64,000 bases of DNA, from assembly GCA_963795935.1 (NCBI GenBank), contig CAWCJO010000021.1:1-64000 (forward strand). The letters run 5' to 3'. Below are positions 37,988 through 46,257 of the stretch, in pieces. The notes beneath the pieces are model-generated. The model did not search any database and was not told where the DNA came from. It saw only the letters and a list, made by a program, of their open reading frames with translations. A program made the position numbers and the translations under genes. The stretch comes from JAICMB01 sp963795935. GTDB lineage: Bacteria; Acidobacteriota; Terriglobia; Bryobacterales; Bryobacteraceae. Within the stretch, counting starts at the first letter, position 1. Each line of letters starts with the position of its first letter.

Positions 37988-38349
37988 CGGGATGCGGCCG
38001 CCACCGGTCAGATGCCCTCCGCAAACGCGGCATTCAGCCGGGAAAATCAGCGCAAAGAAGTCGGAGGCAAGCTGGCGGACGGGCGGCGGGATGGCGTTTA
38101 TGACGCGCTGGCTCCGCGAGCTACTGCTGAAGACTCACCTCCAGTAAACTTCAGTGTAGTACAAGGCGAGGGGCCGGGCGCTGGCCCAGAACAGATGAGG
38201 CCGGCACGAAGAGCAACGCCAACTTAGCGATTGGTGGGCGGGGACGCTTCCTGCGCGGTATGACAGCGGGGACCCTCGCGGCACCCAGGCCCAGCGGTTC
38301 AATTGCGCGTCGATGACAAACACAAGCATCATAGGCGGCAATTGCGGCT

Positions 38350-38682
38350 TCAGCCGGATGACGGGTTTTCACGTGCGAGGATACGATTAACATTGCGCTT
38401 GCCATGCAGGATGCGAATAATACGGATGACGCCTTCGTCCGCGATGTAGTAAATGCGGATCGCCTCAAAAGCTGCAACCGGCCACGAGCGCAAATCTTGA
38501 AGCCCGGGAGTGCCTGAACTGTAGCGCGGCCCCACAAGCGGATGCGGCCGCAGCGATTGAACGGTACTCCGGACGGCGTCGCGGAAGCGAACGGCAACTT
38601 CTGGAAGGTTCAAGGTAACAAGGTAATAGCGAAACTGGCGCACGATGTCGTCGCTAGCCGCTTGCCGATAGGAAACCTTCAC
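38350..38682 (-). CDS. parE: ParE/RelE-family toxin
   Basis: 110 residues. The sequence follows the ParE fold: KVSYRQAASDDIVRQFRYYL, then FRDAVRSTVQSLRPHPLVG, then beta strands AFEAIRIYYIADEGVIRIIR and VLHG-like ILHGKRNVNRIL. ParE toxins poison gyrase, RelE-type toxins cut mRNA; the sequence is nearer ParE. The start overlaps the antitoxin stop (atga). Complete. Confidence 0.85.
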   Translation of the reverse strand: MKVSYRQAASDDIVRQFRYYLVTLNLPEVAVRFRDAVRSTVQSLRPHPLVGPRYSSGTPGLQDLRSWPVAAFEAIRIYYIADEGVIRIIRILHGKRNVNRILARENPSSG

Positions 38683-38951
38683 GAATGCGGGCTGGCCTTA
38701 CGCTCGGCGAGCATGGCGTCGGTCCGCTTGTTGACCGCATCCCAAACAGCGTCTTCCGCGAGTTCCTCCGAGGCCAACCCGTCCGCAAGCAGCGCATCCA
38801 GTTCCTCTTGTGTGCCCTCGAAGCCCTGCGCCGTGCGCTGTTCAACCGCGGACAAGGCGGCCTCCACGACTTCCTCGATCGACTCGTAGGCTCCGCGGTG
38901 GATAACAGCCCGCACACGCCGCTCTTGCTCCGGTGTCAGGTGGATGGTCAT
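38679..38951 (-). CDS. parD: ParD-family antitoxin
   Basis: 90 residues from MTIHLTPEQERRVRAVIHRG, the usual ParD/CopG-like ribbon-helix-helix start, followed by AYESIEEVVEAALSAVEQ. The acidic C-terminus (EELDALLADGLASEELAEDA) should bind the toxin. It is the first gene of the pair, so it would both neutralise the toxin and repress the promoter. Ends four bases into the toxin gene. Confidence 0.82.
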   Translation of the reverse strand: MTIHLTPEQERRVRAVIHRGAYESIEEVVEAALSAVEQRTAQGFEGTQEELDALLADGLASEELAEDAVWDAVNKRTDAMLAERKASPHS

Positions 38952-39064
38952 ATATGTCTTGCTCTCGGGGTGTTCATCGCCTTCAGAGTACGGAAAAATT
39001 GGATCGAGCGCAAACGGCGAAGCGTGCCGCATTGCCGGCCTGGCATTGGCCCCGCGGAAGCTCT

Positions 39065-40444
39065 TCAGACCGGCAGAGTAAAGAAAAAGCTCGAGCCGCC
39101 GCCCAGCTGGGATTCGACCCAAATAGAGCCATCGTGCGCCTCGACGATTTTCTTGCAAATGGCCAGGCCGATGCCGCTGCCGGGGACGTCGGGTCCGTGG
39201 AGGCGCTTGAAAACGCCGAAAATCCGCTCGTGATATAGGGGCTCGATGCCGACGCCGTTGTCGCGAACGCAGAACAGCCATTCGCCGCGCTTCTCCTCGG
39301 CTGTGATTTCTATCCGCGGAGTTTCTTCGCTCCGATACTTGAGGGCGTTGTCGATCAGGTTCTGGAAAAGTTGAACGAGCTGCGTCTGGTTGGCGATGAT
39401 TCTGGGCAGGCCGGAGACCGTGATGGCGGCGCCCCGCTCTTCGACGGTGGGGCGCAGATTCATCAGGGCCCAATCGACCGCGGCGGCGGAGTCCACCTCC
39501 GTCATCGCGAGGGCGTCGACGTTCACGACCCTCGAAAAAGCCAGGACGTCCTGGATCAGGGACATCATACGCTGGGCGCCCCCGCCGATGTATCCCAGGA
39601 ACTCCTTGCAGTCCTCGTCCAAGTGGGCGGCGCGTCTGTCCAACAGCTGAACGTAGCTCAGAATATTGCGCAAGGGCGCTTGCAGATCGTGGCTGGTGAA
39701 GTAGGCGAACTGCTGCAGCTCGGCGTTGGAGCGGGAGATCGCGGCGCTCTTGCGCTTCAACTCCTCTTCAACGCGGCGGCGTTCCGCGATTTCGCTCCGC
39801 AGAGCCGCGTTGCGTTCCGACAAACGGGCGCTTTCCTCGACGAGACGGTTGTTGACGGCATTCATTCGCAGGGCTGCGGCGGTGAAGCCGGCGAGGCCGG
39901 TCATAATGCGCACGTCTTCGGAATCGAAACGCGCCGCTTCGTCATGCGACACGATCCAGATGGTTCCAAAGATCTCGGCGCCGGCGCGCAAGGGAAGCAC
40001 CAGTCCTTCCACAATCGCGGGGTCCACGCCCTCGAAGACGGGAAAGAGCCGCCCGGGATACGAGAACAGACAGGGTTCATCACGATCCAGGCAGGCGCCG
40101 CAAGGGCTGGAGCCACGGGGCGTCTGGCCGCCCGCATACGCTTCCAGGCGGCCGGCCAATGCGACCCAGCGGAAAATAATATCGGCTCCAGGCTGCTCCT
40201 CCAGAAGACTAACGCCCGCGGAACCCGCGCGGCACAGCGCCACGGCGCGCTCGACCAGAGTGCCGAGCATCCGTTGGGGATTATTGGCGAGCTGTTCGGC
40301 TAAATCCCGGTACGCGGCGTTCTCGTTCTCAAGGTTGGGCGCGTGAGAGGGACGCGTCAAGAGAAGTTCGTTGCAGAGAACATTCTGAAACGCAACGGGT
40401 TGGTCCCCTTGCACAGATCCCCGCGATCGAGCGGCAAAAGCCAC
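39065..40444 (-). CDS. GAF-domain sensor histidine kinase
   Basis: 459 residues, no membrane segment, so a soluble sensor. A GAF domain covers about 35-190 and contains a cysteine-rich loop (GSSPCGACLDRDEPCLFSYP). A coiled-coil linker (RRRVEEELKRKSAAISRSN) leads to the HisKA dimer helix with the phospho-accepting His in YFTSHDLQAPLRNILSYV. The ATPase domain has the N box (NLIDNALKY), G1 (VRDNGVGIE) and G2 (GSGIGLAICKKIVEAHDG). The start is a GTG at 40444; later starts near NLENENAAYR are possible. No response regulator is adjacent, so an orphan. Phytochrome-like family; chromophore or ligand unknown. Confidence 0.9.
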   Translation of the reverse strand: MAFAARSRGSVQGDQPVAFQNVLCNELLLTRPSHAPNLENENAAYRDLAEQLANNPQRMLGTLVERAVALCRAGSAGVSLLEEQPGADIIFRWVALAGRLEAYAGGQTPRGSSPCGACLDRDEPCLFSYPGRLFPVFEGVDPAIVEGLVLPLRAGAEIFGTIWIVSHDEAARFDSEDVRIMTGLAGFTAAALRMNAVNNRLVEESARLSERNAALRSEIAERRRVEEELKRKSAAISRSNAELQQFAYFTSHDLQAPLRNILSYVQLLDRRAAHLDEDCKEFLGYIGGGAQRMMSLIQDVLAFSRVVNVDALAMTEVDSAAAVDWALMNLRPTVEERGAAITVSGLPRIIANQTQLVQLFQNLIDNALKYRSEETPRIEITAEEKRGEWLFCVRDNGVGIEPLYHERIFGVFKRLHGPDVPGSGIGLAICKKIVEAHDGSIWVESQLGGGSSFFFTLPV

Positions 40445-40529
40445 GGACCTCCTGACTCTGTTCCGATATTAGCTCAGTGGCGAAACGCGCGAGCGCCGGT
40501 CACTGCAAGCGCCGGAACCAAACGGCAAC

Positions 40530-41796
40530 CTACGAGCGCGCCGGCAGGACCGTTCCGCGGCACTCGCCGAAGCCGATGCGGGGATGCCCGTCGCGCTGAC
40601 AGAAGGCATGAAAGATGACTTCATCGCCGTCTTCAAGGAAAGTTCGGGTCTCGCCGCCGGGCAATTGGAGCGGATCGGCGCCGCGGCGCGTGATCTCCAG
40701 GAGACAGCCGCGCGAATCTTTACTGGGACCTGAAACAGTGCCGCTGGCGAGCAGGTCGCCGGCGCGAAGATTGCAGCCGTTGCTGGCGTGATGAGCGATC
40801 ATTTGCGCAATGGTCCAGTAGAGGTCGCGGAAATTTCCGCGGCTGAGAAGGACGGGGGCGGGCGTCCGCGCGGTTTTGAGATACGACCTCCAGCGTGAGG
40901 TCGATGCCGCCGCTCCGCCGGTCGTCCGGGAAGTTGAGATAGGGCAGCGGCTCGGGGTCGCCCGCGGGCCGTTCGAAGGCCGGGACGCGAAAAGGCGCGA
41001 GAGCGTCCAGCGTCACGACCCAGGGCGAGATCGTGGTGGCGAAGTTTTTCCCCAGGAACGGCCCGAGCGGCTGGTATTCCCACGCCTGTATGTCGCGAGC
41101 CGACCAATCGTTGACCAGGCAGAGGCCGAAAATGTGCGACTCGGCTTGGTCGATGGGGATCGGCTCGCCCAAGACCGTTGCCGGGCCGACGAAGATGCCG
41201 ACTTCCATCTCGTAATCGAGCGAGCGCGTTGGGGCCGAACCTGGGGCGATCGGAGTTGGGGTCCTTGATTTGGCCGCGCGGCCGGCGGATCGGCAGTTCC
41301 GCTGACGACGATGGACGAGGCCCGGCCGTGATAAGCGATGGGTACGTATTTATAGTTCGGCAGAAGCGGGTTATCGGGGCGGAAGAGGGCGCCGACGTTG
41401 GCCGCGTGGTACACGGAAGCGTAGAAATCGGTGTAGTCGCCGATTGCGGCGGGGAGCAGCATGGCGGCTTCGCTCATGGGCACGAGGCACGGTTCGACGC
41501 GCGCGCGATCGGGCGAGCCGGATTGGAGCAACTCGGTCAGACGCCGCCGCAGCTGGGACCAGGCGGCCGGCCGAGAGACATCAGATCGTTCAGCGATTCG
41601 GACGCGCAGGCGGCAGCGAGTGCGGGGCCGAGCAGGCCGGCCGCAGCGCAGCGCTTGAGATCGAGAATGTGGCCGCCGATGGCGACGCCGATGGACGGCC
41701 GCTCGGCTATCGCGTCGAAAAACGCCGAACGGAAGGTTCTCGAAGCGGGAAATCGGTTTGCGGGTCGTTGGCGGAATCGAGCCAGCTTTCGAACAT
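40530..41796 (-). CDS. fahA: fumarylacetoacetase (several frameshifts)
   Basis: Last step of tyrosine/homogentisate breakdown: splits fumarylacetoacetate to fumarate and acetoacetate. About 420 residues after correction. Parts lie in three frames: start MFESWLDSANDPQTDFPLR, PSIGVAIGGHILDLKRCAAA, YTDFYASVYHAANVGALFRP, YVPIAYHGRASSIVVSGT, GLCLVNDWSARDIQAWEYQP, GKNFATTISPWVVTLDAL, SGTVSGPSKDSRGCLLEIT. The 'ND-SARDIQ' motif is diagnostic. Slips occur near 41730-41760, 41560, 41240-41290 and 40860. It follows the unknown gene directly: its ATG abuts the stop of that gene. Strand and order fit the hmgA operon. Confidence 0.88.
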
Positions 41797-42579
41797 TTAT
41801 ATCAAGCGGAGCGCTTGCAGATCGGCGAGCGGCTCTTCGAAGGAGCAGGAGCCGAAGCCGATTGCGAAATTGCGCCGCGCATCGACGAGCTGTTCGGCGG
41901 CGATACGGCGCTCGCGCCAGCTTACGGCGGCATCTTCGAATTGGAACGCATCCCGCGATGTTTCCTCGAGCGCATGGATAGCGTCCTCTTCGGCCGCGCC
42001 GGTCCACACCAAAGCGGCAGCGAGGAAGACGTTTAGAAAACCGTGCGTGGCGCCGGAGCGGATCGCATGGTGCAGTCCGGCGGTCGCTTTGAACGCGACC
42101 TTGCGGGCCGCGCAACGGGCCAGGAAGCGGGCAAGATCGGCGGAGCTGGGCGCCGCCTCGGGCGTAACGCCGCCGGTGCGGACCTTGGCGCGAACCGCCA
42201 CGCCGGCCATCACGGCGATGAGGTCCGCGGGGTCGTTGCCGATCGGAATCTCGTAGTAGGCGGTCACGCCTGGCGCGATGTTGCGAATGGCGCCCGGATC
42301 TTCAGTCTTGATTTCGACCGTGTCGGCGCCGAGCGGAATAGTGGTTGTGCCCGGAGGAACGAGGAGGCTCACCCGCCAGTTTGCCGCCCGATCGCCCGCC
42401 GCGCTCTCGAACTCCGGGACTCTCGCCAACGGCAGAATGAAGCGGTCCAGCGCCCAACCGTGTTCTCCCGCGCGGTAGGCGGCGTAGTTCTCCACTGCCG
42501 CCGCCATGCTTAAAGACGCAGGCGGGAAAAGACCCGCGTAATCGATCAGCCCGCCCAGCAGAGCGCGGACGGAATTCAT
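41797..42579 (-). CDS. protein of unknown function between hmgA and fahA
   Basis: 260 residues, no signal peptide or membrane segment, intact. Starts MNSVRALLGGLIDYAGLFPP; other blocks are AVENYAAYRAGEHGWALDRF, KVAFKATAGLHHAIRSGATH with GFLNVFL, and the end FGSCSFEEPLADLQALRLI. The double histidine, Lys/Thr and end 'FGSCSFEEP' look like conserved positions of an alpha/beta enzyme. It shares ATGA with hmgA upstream and its stop directly abuts the fahA start, so the three are translated together. I know conserved hypothetical proteins of this kind but no named function. No maleylacetoacetate isomerase gene is seen in the window. Confidence 0.8.
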   Translation of the reverse strand: MNSVRALLGGLIDYAGLFPPASLSMAAAVENYAAYRAGEHGWALDRFILPLARVPEFESAAGDRAANWRVSLLVPPGTTTIPLGADTVEIKTEDPGAIRNIAPGVTAYYEIPIGNDPADLIAVMAGVAVRAKVRTGGVTPEAAPSSADLARFLARCAARKVAFKATAGLHHAIRSGATHGFLNVFLAAALVWTGAAEEDAIHALEETSRDAFQFEDAAVSWRERRIAAEQLVDARRNFAIGFGSCSFEEPLADLQALRLI

Positions 42580-43886
42580 TTCTCGACCAACTGCCCCATG
42601 AAATGTTTTTTCAAGCCCTGCCAGCATTCATAATATTCGTGCTGCAGAACCTTGCTTTCCATAGCGAATTTCGTGGGGCGGACCACCAGTTGCGTCTCGA
42701 ACATGAAGGCCAGAGTATTGGCGAGATATTGCGGTTTGAGATCGGCGCTGCTGGCGCGCTCGTACGTTTCGGCGTCGGGGCCGTGGCCGGACATGCAATT
42801 GTGCAGGCTCGCGCCGCCGGGGACGAATCCTTCGGCTTTCGCATCGTATTGGCCGAAGATCAGTCCCATGAATTCGTTCATCATGTTGCGGTGGAACCAG
42901 GGCGGGCGGAAGGTGTGCTCGGCTACCAGCCAGCGCGGGGGGAATATCGCGAAATCCATGTTGGCCGTGCCGTGGATGGAAGTGGGCGACGTTAGAACGG
43001 TGTAGATCGATGGGTCTGGATGGTCGAAGCTGACGGTGTTGATGCAATTGAAAGCCGCCAGATCGTACTTGTACGGCGCGAAATTGCCGTGCCAGGCGAC
43101 GACGTCAAGCGGAGAATGATCGATCCCGGCGGCCCATAGATTCCCCTGGAATTTCGCGATGACCTGGAAAGCGTCCTCGCGCTCTTCAAACGCGGCAACG
43201 GGCGCGAGGAAATCGCGCGGATTGGCAAGCCCGTTAGCGCCGATCGGACCGAGTTCTGGCAGGCGGAAATAGGCCCCGTAATTTTCGCAGATGTAGCCGC
43301 GCGCGCCGCTCTCGGGAACTTCAACGCGGAACTTGACGCCGCGCGGGATGACGCAAATCTCGCCCGGCGCTGCTTCAATGATGCCGAGCTCGGTGTAGAG
43401 CAGCAGCGTTCCAAGCTGCGGGACGATCAGCAGCTCGCCGTCAGCGTCGTAAAAAAAACGGTCGCGCATGGAGGCGTTCGCGGCATATATATGGATACCT
43501 ACGCCGGTCAGAAGCGAGGGGTCGCCATTGCCGCCGATCGTGACGATCCCATCGACGAAATCGGTCGGGACGCCGGGGATGGGCAGCGGATTCCAGCGCA
43601 GTTGGTTGGGAGTGGCGGGGACCTCCTGGAAGGGACCGCTGCGGATCTGTCCGTTGCCGATCTGCTCAAACGGCCGGTGCGTGACGGTCGGCCGGATGCG
43701 GTAGCACCATGTTCTGCGATTGGTGGCGCGCGGGGCGGTGAAGGGAGTTCCGCTGAATTGTTCGGTGTACAGTCCAAGGGCGTTCTTCTGCGGCGAATTT
43801 TGACCTTTGGGCAAGGCGGCGGGAACGGCTTCGGTCGCGAATTCATTGCCGAAGCCGGACTGATAGCGTAGGACGGGGTTGGGCAT
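42576..43886 (-). CDS. hmgA: homogentisate 1,2-dioxygenase
   Basis: 436 residues from MPNPVLRYQSGFGNEFATEA. Opens the ring of homogentisate in tyrosine and phenylalanine breakdown, using Fe(II). Family features: GFGNEFATEA, NRRTWCYRIRPTVTHRPFE, SFDHPDPSIYTVLTSPT, then the metal-site region HRNMMNEFMGLIFGQYDAKA with its conserved Glu, and SLHNCMSGHGPDAETY with the C-terminal histidine. Longer in-frame starts (to 44183) have no family similarity and are rejected. First gene of the hmgA-unknown-fahA operon. Intact. Confidence 0.96.
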   Translation of the reverse strand: MPNPVLRYQSGFGNEFATEAVPAALPKGQNSPQKNALGLYTEQFSGTPFTAPRATNRRTWCYRIRPTVTHRPFEQIGNGQIRSGPFQEVPATPNQLRWNPLPIPGVPTDFVDGIVTIGGNGDPSLLTGVGIHIYAANASMRDRFFYDADGELLIVPQLGTLLLYTELGIIEAAPGEICVIPRGVKFRVEVPESGARGYICENYGAYFRLPELGPIGANGLANPRDFLAPVAAFEEREDAFQVIAKFQGNLWAAGIDHSPLDVVAWHGNFAPYKYDLAAFNCINTVSFDHPDPSIYTVLTSPTSIHGTANMDFAIFPPRWLVAEHTFRPPWFHRNMMNEFMGLIFGQYDAKAEGFVPGGASLHNCMSGHGPDAETYERASSADLKPQYLANTLAFMFETQLVVRPTKFAMESKVLQHEYYECWQGLKKHFMGQLVEK

Positions 43887-43926
43887 ACGCTCCTTGCGGG
43901 ACTCGGGTCCCCATGCACTCGTAATA

Positions 43927-44277
43927 CTAGCGTACGGGTTGCAGCGGGTTGCCGGAAACAGGCTCGGGCGGACGCTCGAGAACGGCGCGCAGAATGCTCG
44001 AGAGGTCTGAAGAACCCAGCAGAATTCGCTCCACCGCGATTCCGGTGCGGTAAGCGCCAGCCTCCGGGTTGGTGTAGCAGATTTGCCCGTAGACTTGCGT
44101 GTCCGCAATGTCAATCCGAACCAGCGCACCGGAGGGAAGCTGCGCCGCGAGCAGAACTGAGACTCCCGACTCCGAAATGTCAATCAGTTCGCCGGTGAGC
44201 GGCGCCGCGTTGCCGTCCAGCTCCGTGACTCGAGTTACCAAGGCCGATGGGAAGCGCGATTCGTTGCGGCGGTCCAC
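43927..44277 (-). CDS. PilZ-domain protein
   Basis: 116 residues from a GTG. The start MDRRNESRFPSALVTRVTEL contains the 'RR-R' motif and GELIDISESGVSVLLA contains the 'D-S-SG' motif that together bind cyclic di-GMP. It lacks any other domain. Lies just upstream of hmgA with its own 40-bp gap; whether it belongs to that operon is unclear. Links second-messenger levels to some output that cannot be named here. Confidence 0.85.
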   Translation of the reverse strand: MDRRNESRFPSALVTRVTELDGNAAPLTGELIDISESGVSVLLAAQLPSGALVRIDIADTQVYGQICYTNPEAGAYRTGIAVERILLGSSDLSSILRAVLERPPEPVSGNPLQPVR

Positions 44278-44304
44278 GAATGTTGTATCGGCGGGTTCGC
44301 CAAG

Positions 44305-44467
44305 CTACTTTAAAATCGCCCCGCCATCGAACGCAACGGAACGGTCACCCTGAGACGGCCCTTACCGTAGATCCGATTGACTGCCGTTCAAGCGGAAGCG
44401 CTCGAAGCCGGCCTTTGAAGCGCGCGCTCAGCGATGCCCACTGTCCACCGCGCGGCAGCTTAGGCAT
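44305..44467 (-). pseudogene. hicA: HicA-like toxin relic
   Basis: From ATG at 44467 the sequence reads MPKLPR, then after a slip ERALQ and AGFERFRLNGSQSDLR, and after more slips DGGAILK at the stop (44305). This is the HicA pattern (small dsRNA-binding fold: 'KLPR', 'LERAGF', 'R-GSH', 'VTVPFHGG--LK'), about 53 residues in total. The essential histidine position of HicA (GSH) is a glutamine here. The ATG overlaps the hicB stop. Several indels in 160 bp suggest decay or poor sequence. Confidence 0.55.
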
Positions 44468-44676
44468 GCACCTCGACGGCGGTTGTCAGGATTTCGCGGC
44501 TCAGAAGGACATCACAGAAGACAGGATCTCAAGGTAGAGTTCGATCGACTCTTTGACATTCTCTATCGCTTTCTTCGAGGGTGGCGCCTTGAGATTGGCA
44601 GCCCTTTTAGCCCCGGACACCACGCATAAAAGCCGTGGGCGTCTTTTTCGATTACGACGCTTGCCTGGCGAAGCAA
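44460..44676 (-). pseudogene. hicB: HicB-like antitoxin relic
   Basis: From a TTG at 44676: SVVIEKDAHGFYAWCPGLKG, then after slips CQSQGATLEEAIENVKESIE, LYLEIL and the end SREILTTAVEVHA at 44460. This is the HicB N-terminal motif (VVIEKDEDGYYAYCPELKGC then SQGDTLEEALENIKEAIELY). The 217-bp length (3n+1) gives about 71 residues, the normal HicB size. Two or three one-base slips are required. It overlaps hicA by the string ATGCCTAA, as in real hicBA operons, so it was once functional. Confidence 0.6.
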
Positions 44677-44706
44677 ACGATCAATTTACCGTGGGGCGCC
44701 TCCGGA

Positions 44707-45375
44707 CTACAGCCGCCGGATGGACGGCGCGCGGCGGCCTTCCCAACGATACTCGAAGTGTGCGTCCGGCCTGACGTTCCCGACAAGCGGCGGGCGGAAG
44801 CACGCAATGCACTCCCCGCCTGGGCGGCGCACGCTGCGATAGTAGATGCCGTTCGATCCGCCCGCCAGCAATTCGTGGGCGAGCCTCTGGGATGCGGCAT
44901 AACTTCCGGGGTCGTGATAGGCCTCATTGCGAGCCGTGTTCGCGCGTACGTCGTGAAACGCGGCGTCGAAATCCGCAAGGTAAAGCCGCATCTGCACGCG
45001 GGTCTCAAAGACGCCGATCTCGGCCAGCTCCGCGGTGCGATGATACACGACCTCGGCGTGCGCGGTGTCGAGCGCCGTCCCCGCATACCACGCCCCGCGG
45101 CCGGGTCCACTGAAGCGGCCTCCGCCCGGACGAGGATGGCAGAAAGCGGCCATGACGACGCTGGCCATCGGCCGCCCCGTAACCCACTCGGCCAGCGGAA
45201 TGCGAAACAGCACGCCCAATTCGTTCGAAACGCGGTCGTTGCTCCAGCTCTCCAGTTCGAAAATGAACGGCAGATCTTCCGGGGCGGCAATCGCGTCCAG
45301 AATGCCGGTCGTGGGATACAGCGTCGGGACCAGCCGGCAGGTGTTTTTGCTTCGAACCGCCGTCAGCGGCGGCAT
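44707..45375 (-). CDS. RES-domain toxin (NAD-degrading type)
   Basis: 222 residues. RES-domain proteins degrade NAD+ and are toxic; the family is named for conserved Arg, Glu and Ser. Here the region GGGRFSGPGRGAWYAGTALD supplies the Arg, TAHAEVVYHRTAELA the Glu, and YYRSVRRPGG the Ser. N- and C-terminal parts fit the usual size of about 150-220. The ATG shares its A with the antitoxin stop (tgatg), so the pair is coupled. Intact. Confidence 0.82.
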   Translation of the reverse strand: MPPLTAVRSKNTCRLVPTLYPTTGILDAIAAPEDLPFIFELESWSNDRVSNELGVLFRIPLAEWVTGRPMASVVMAAFCHPRPGGGRFSGPGRGAWYAGTALDTAHAEVVYHRTAELAEIGVFETRVQMRLYLADFDAAFHDVRANTARNEAYHDPGSYAASQRLAHELLAGGSNGIYYRSVRRPGGECIACFRPPLVGNVRPDAHFEYRWEGRRAPSIRRL

Positions 45376-45824
45376 CAGTTCCAGCCGCCGCGGCGCGCGT
45401 CCAGCAGGCGGCGCACTTGATACAGGCCGTCGATGCCGGCGTCCGTCATGAACACCAGCGCCGGATTTCCGCCGAACATGGCATTGGCGTTGGGCAGCTT
45501 GACCCAGCGCGCCGCCAGATCGCGCTCCGGATACAAAATTCGCAGATCTTTATAGATGCCCAGAACAAGCGAGATGCGCATCAGCATGTCGTATGCGAGC
45601 GTCCCGGCCTGTCCGGTCTTGTATTTGAAGAATGTCGATTCGGGAGGCCAGCCGAGCAGTCCGCGTTGCTCCTCCGCCGTGAGGCGCCACTCCGCCGCAA
45701 TATTAAAGAAGGCGCGCAAGGCAGGCCCGGACATCTGCTTTCGCACCTTCGGGTCGCGGCGCTTATCGGGAGCGATGGGCGGGGCCGCGGACAATGCCGC
45801 CTTGCGGCGGGGGCGTGACTCCAT
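45375..45824 (-). CDS. Xre-type antitoxin with toxin-binding (MbcA/ParS-like) C-terminus
   Basis: 149 residues from the ATG at 45824. A basic N-terminal tail precedes a helical DNA-binding core (LTAEEQRGLLGWPPESTFFK, ISLVLGIYKDLRILYPERDL) and the DUF2384-like end (ARWVKLPNANAMFGGNPALV ... GLYQVRRLLDARRGGWN). The 'W--PN-A-FGG--P' motif is diagnostic for antitoxins paired with RES toxins. It lies directly upstream of the toxin. Longer starts (to 45995) lack similarity to the family. Confidence 0.85.
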   Translation of the reverse strand: MESRPRRKAALSAAPPIAPDKRRDPKVRKQMSGPALRAFFNIAAEWRLTAEEQRGLLGWPPESTFFKYKTGQAGTLAYDMLMRISLVLGIYKDLRILYPERDLAARWVKLPNANAMFGGNPALVFMTDAGIDGLYQVRRLLDARRGGWN

Positions 45825-45830
45825 ATCTGG

Positions 45831-45836
45831 AGTATA
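45831..45836 (-). promoter_or_regulatory. putative -10 box of the RES toxin-antitoxin operon
   Basis: On the minus strand the sequence is TATACT, ending 6 bases before the antitoxin ATG, which would give a leaderless transcript starting at or near the start codon. The short palindrome gtatac inside it could be an operator. A candidate TTGGAC lies upstream but at a shorter than usual spacing. Confidence 0.3.
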
Positions 45837-45995
45837 CACTACACAAACGGTCCAAGCGCGCTGGACGCCTGACCGCCGACCCGCCGGAGCCGCCCTGGCT
45901 GGGCAACGGACAGCGCTCACCCGCGGGCGTGGCCAGGCCGGTTGCGCGTTGCGGGCGGCAAGGCCGTCAGCAAGCCCGATCTCGCGCCGGAACAA

Positions 45996-46244
45996 TCAGC
46001 CGAATTCCGCGAGCTTCCCGTCCAAATAGGCCAGGGACCGCTTCAAGATGTCGCGATGCCTCTGGTTATGGCTTTCCTCCAGATCGTGCAGAACGCGGGT
46101 GCGCGAAAGCAGCAGACTTTCCTTTTGCCGTTGCCGTTCCAGCTCTCCCGGGCTGAGCTGCTGCTCCTTCGAAGAAGAGCCGCCGCGGGAGGCGAAGGAT
46201 TCCATCTGGTCTTCAATGGACTTACTTTCCCACCCCCTGGCCAT
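45996..46244 (-). CDS. small helical hypothetical protein
   Basis: 82 residues: SIEDQMESFASRGGSSSKEQ, then a long charged helix (LSPGELERQRQKESLLLSRT, RVLHDLEESHNQRHRDILKR) ending LAYLDGKLAEFG. No signal or membrane segment; probably dimerising through the helix. It lies 13 bp after the APC permease stop on the same strand, so it is likely its partner gene. Family not recognised. Confidence 0.65.
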   Translation of the reverse strand: MARGWESKSIEDQMESFASRGGSSSKEQQLSPGELERQRQKESLLLSRTRVLHDLEESHNQRHRDILKRSLAYLDGKLAEFG

Positions 46245-46257
46245 TCCTACGACAATT

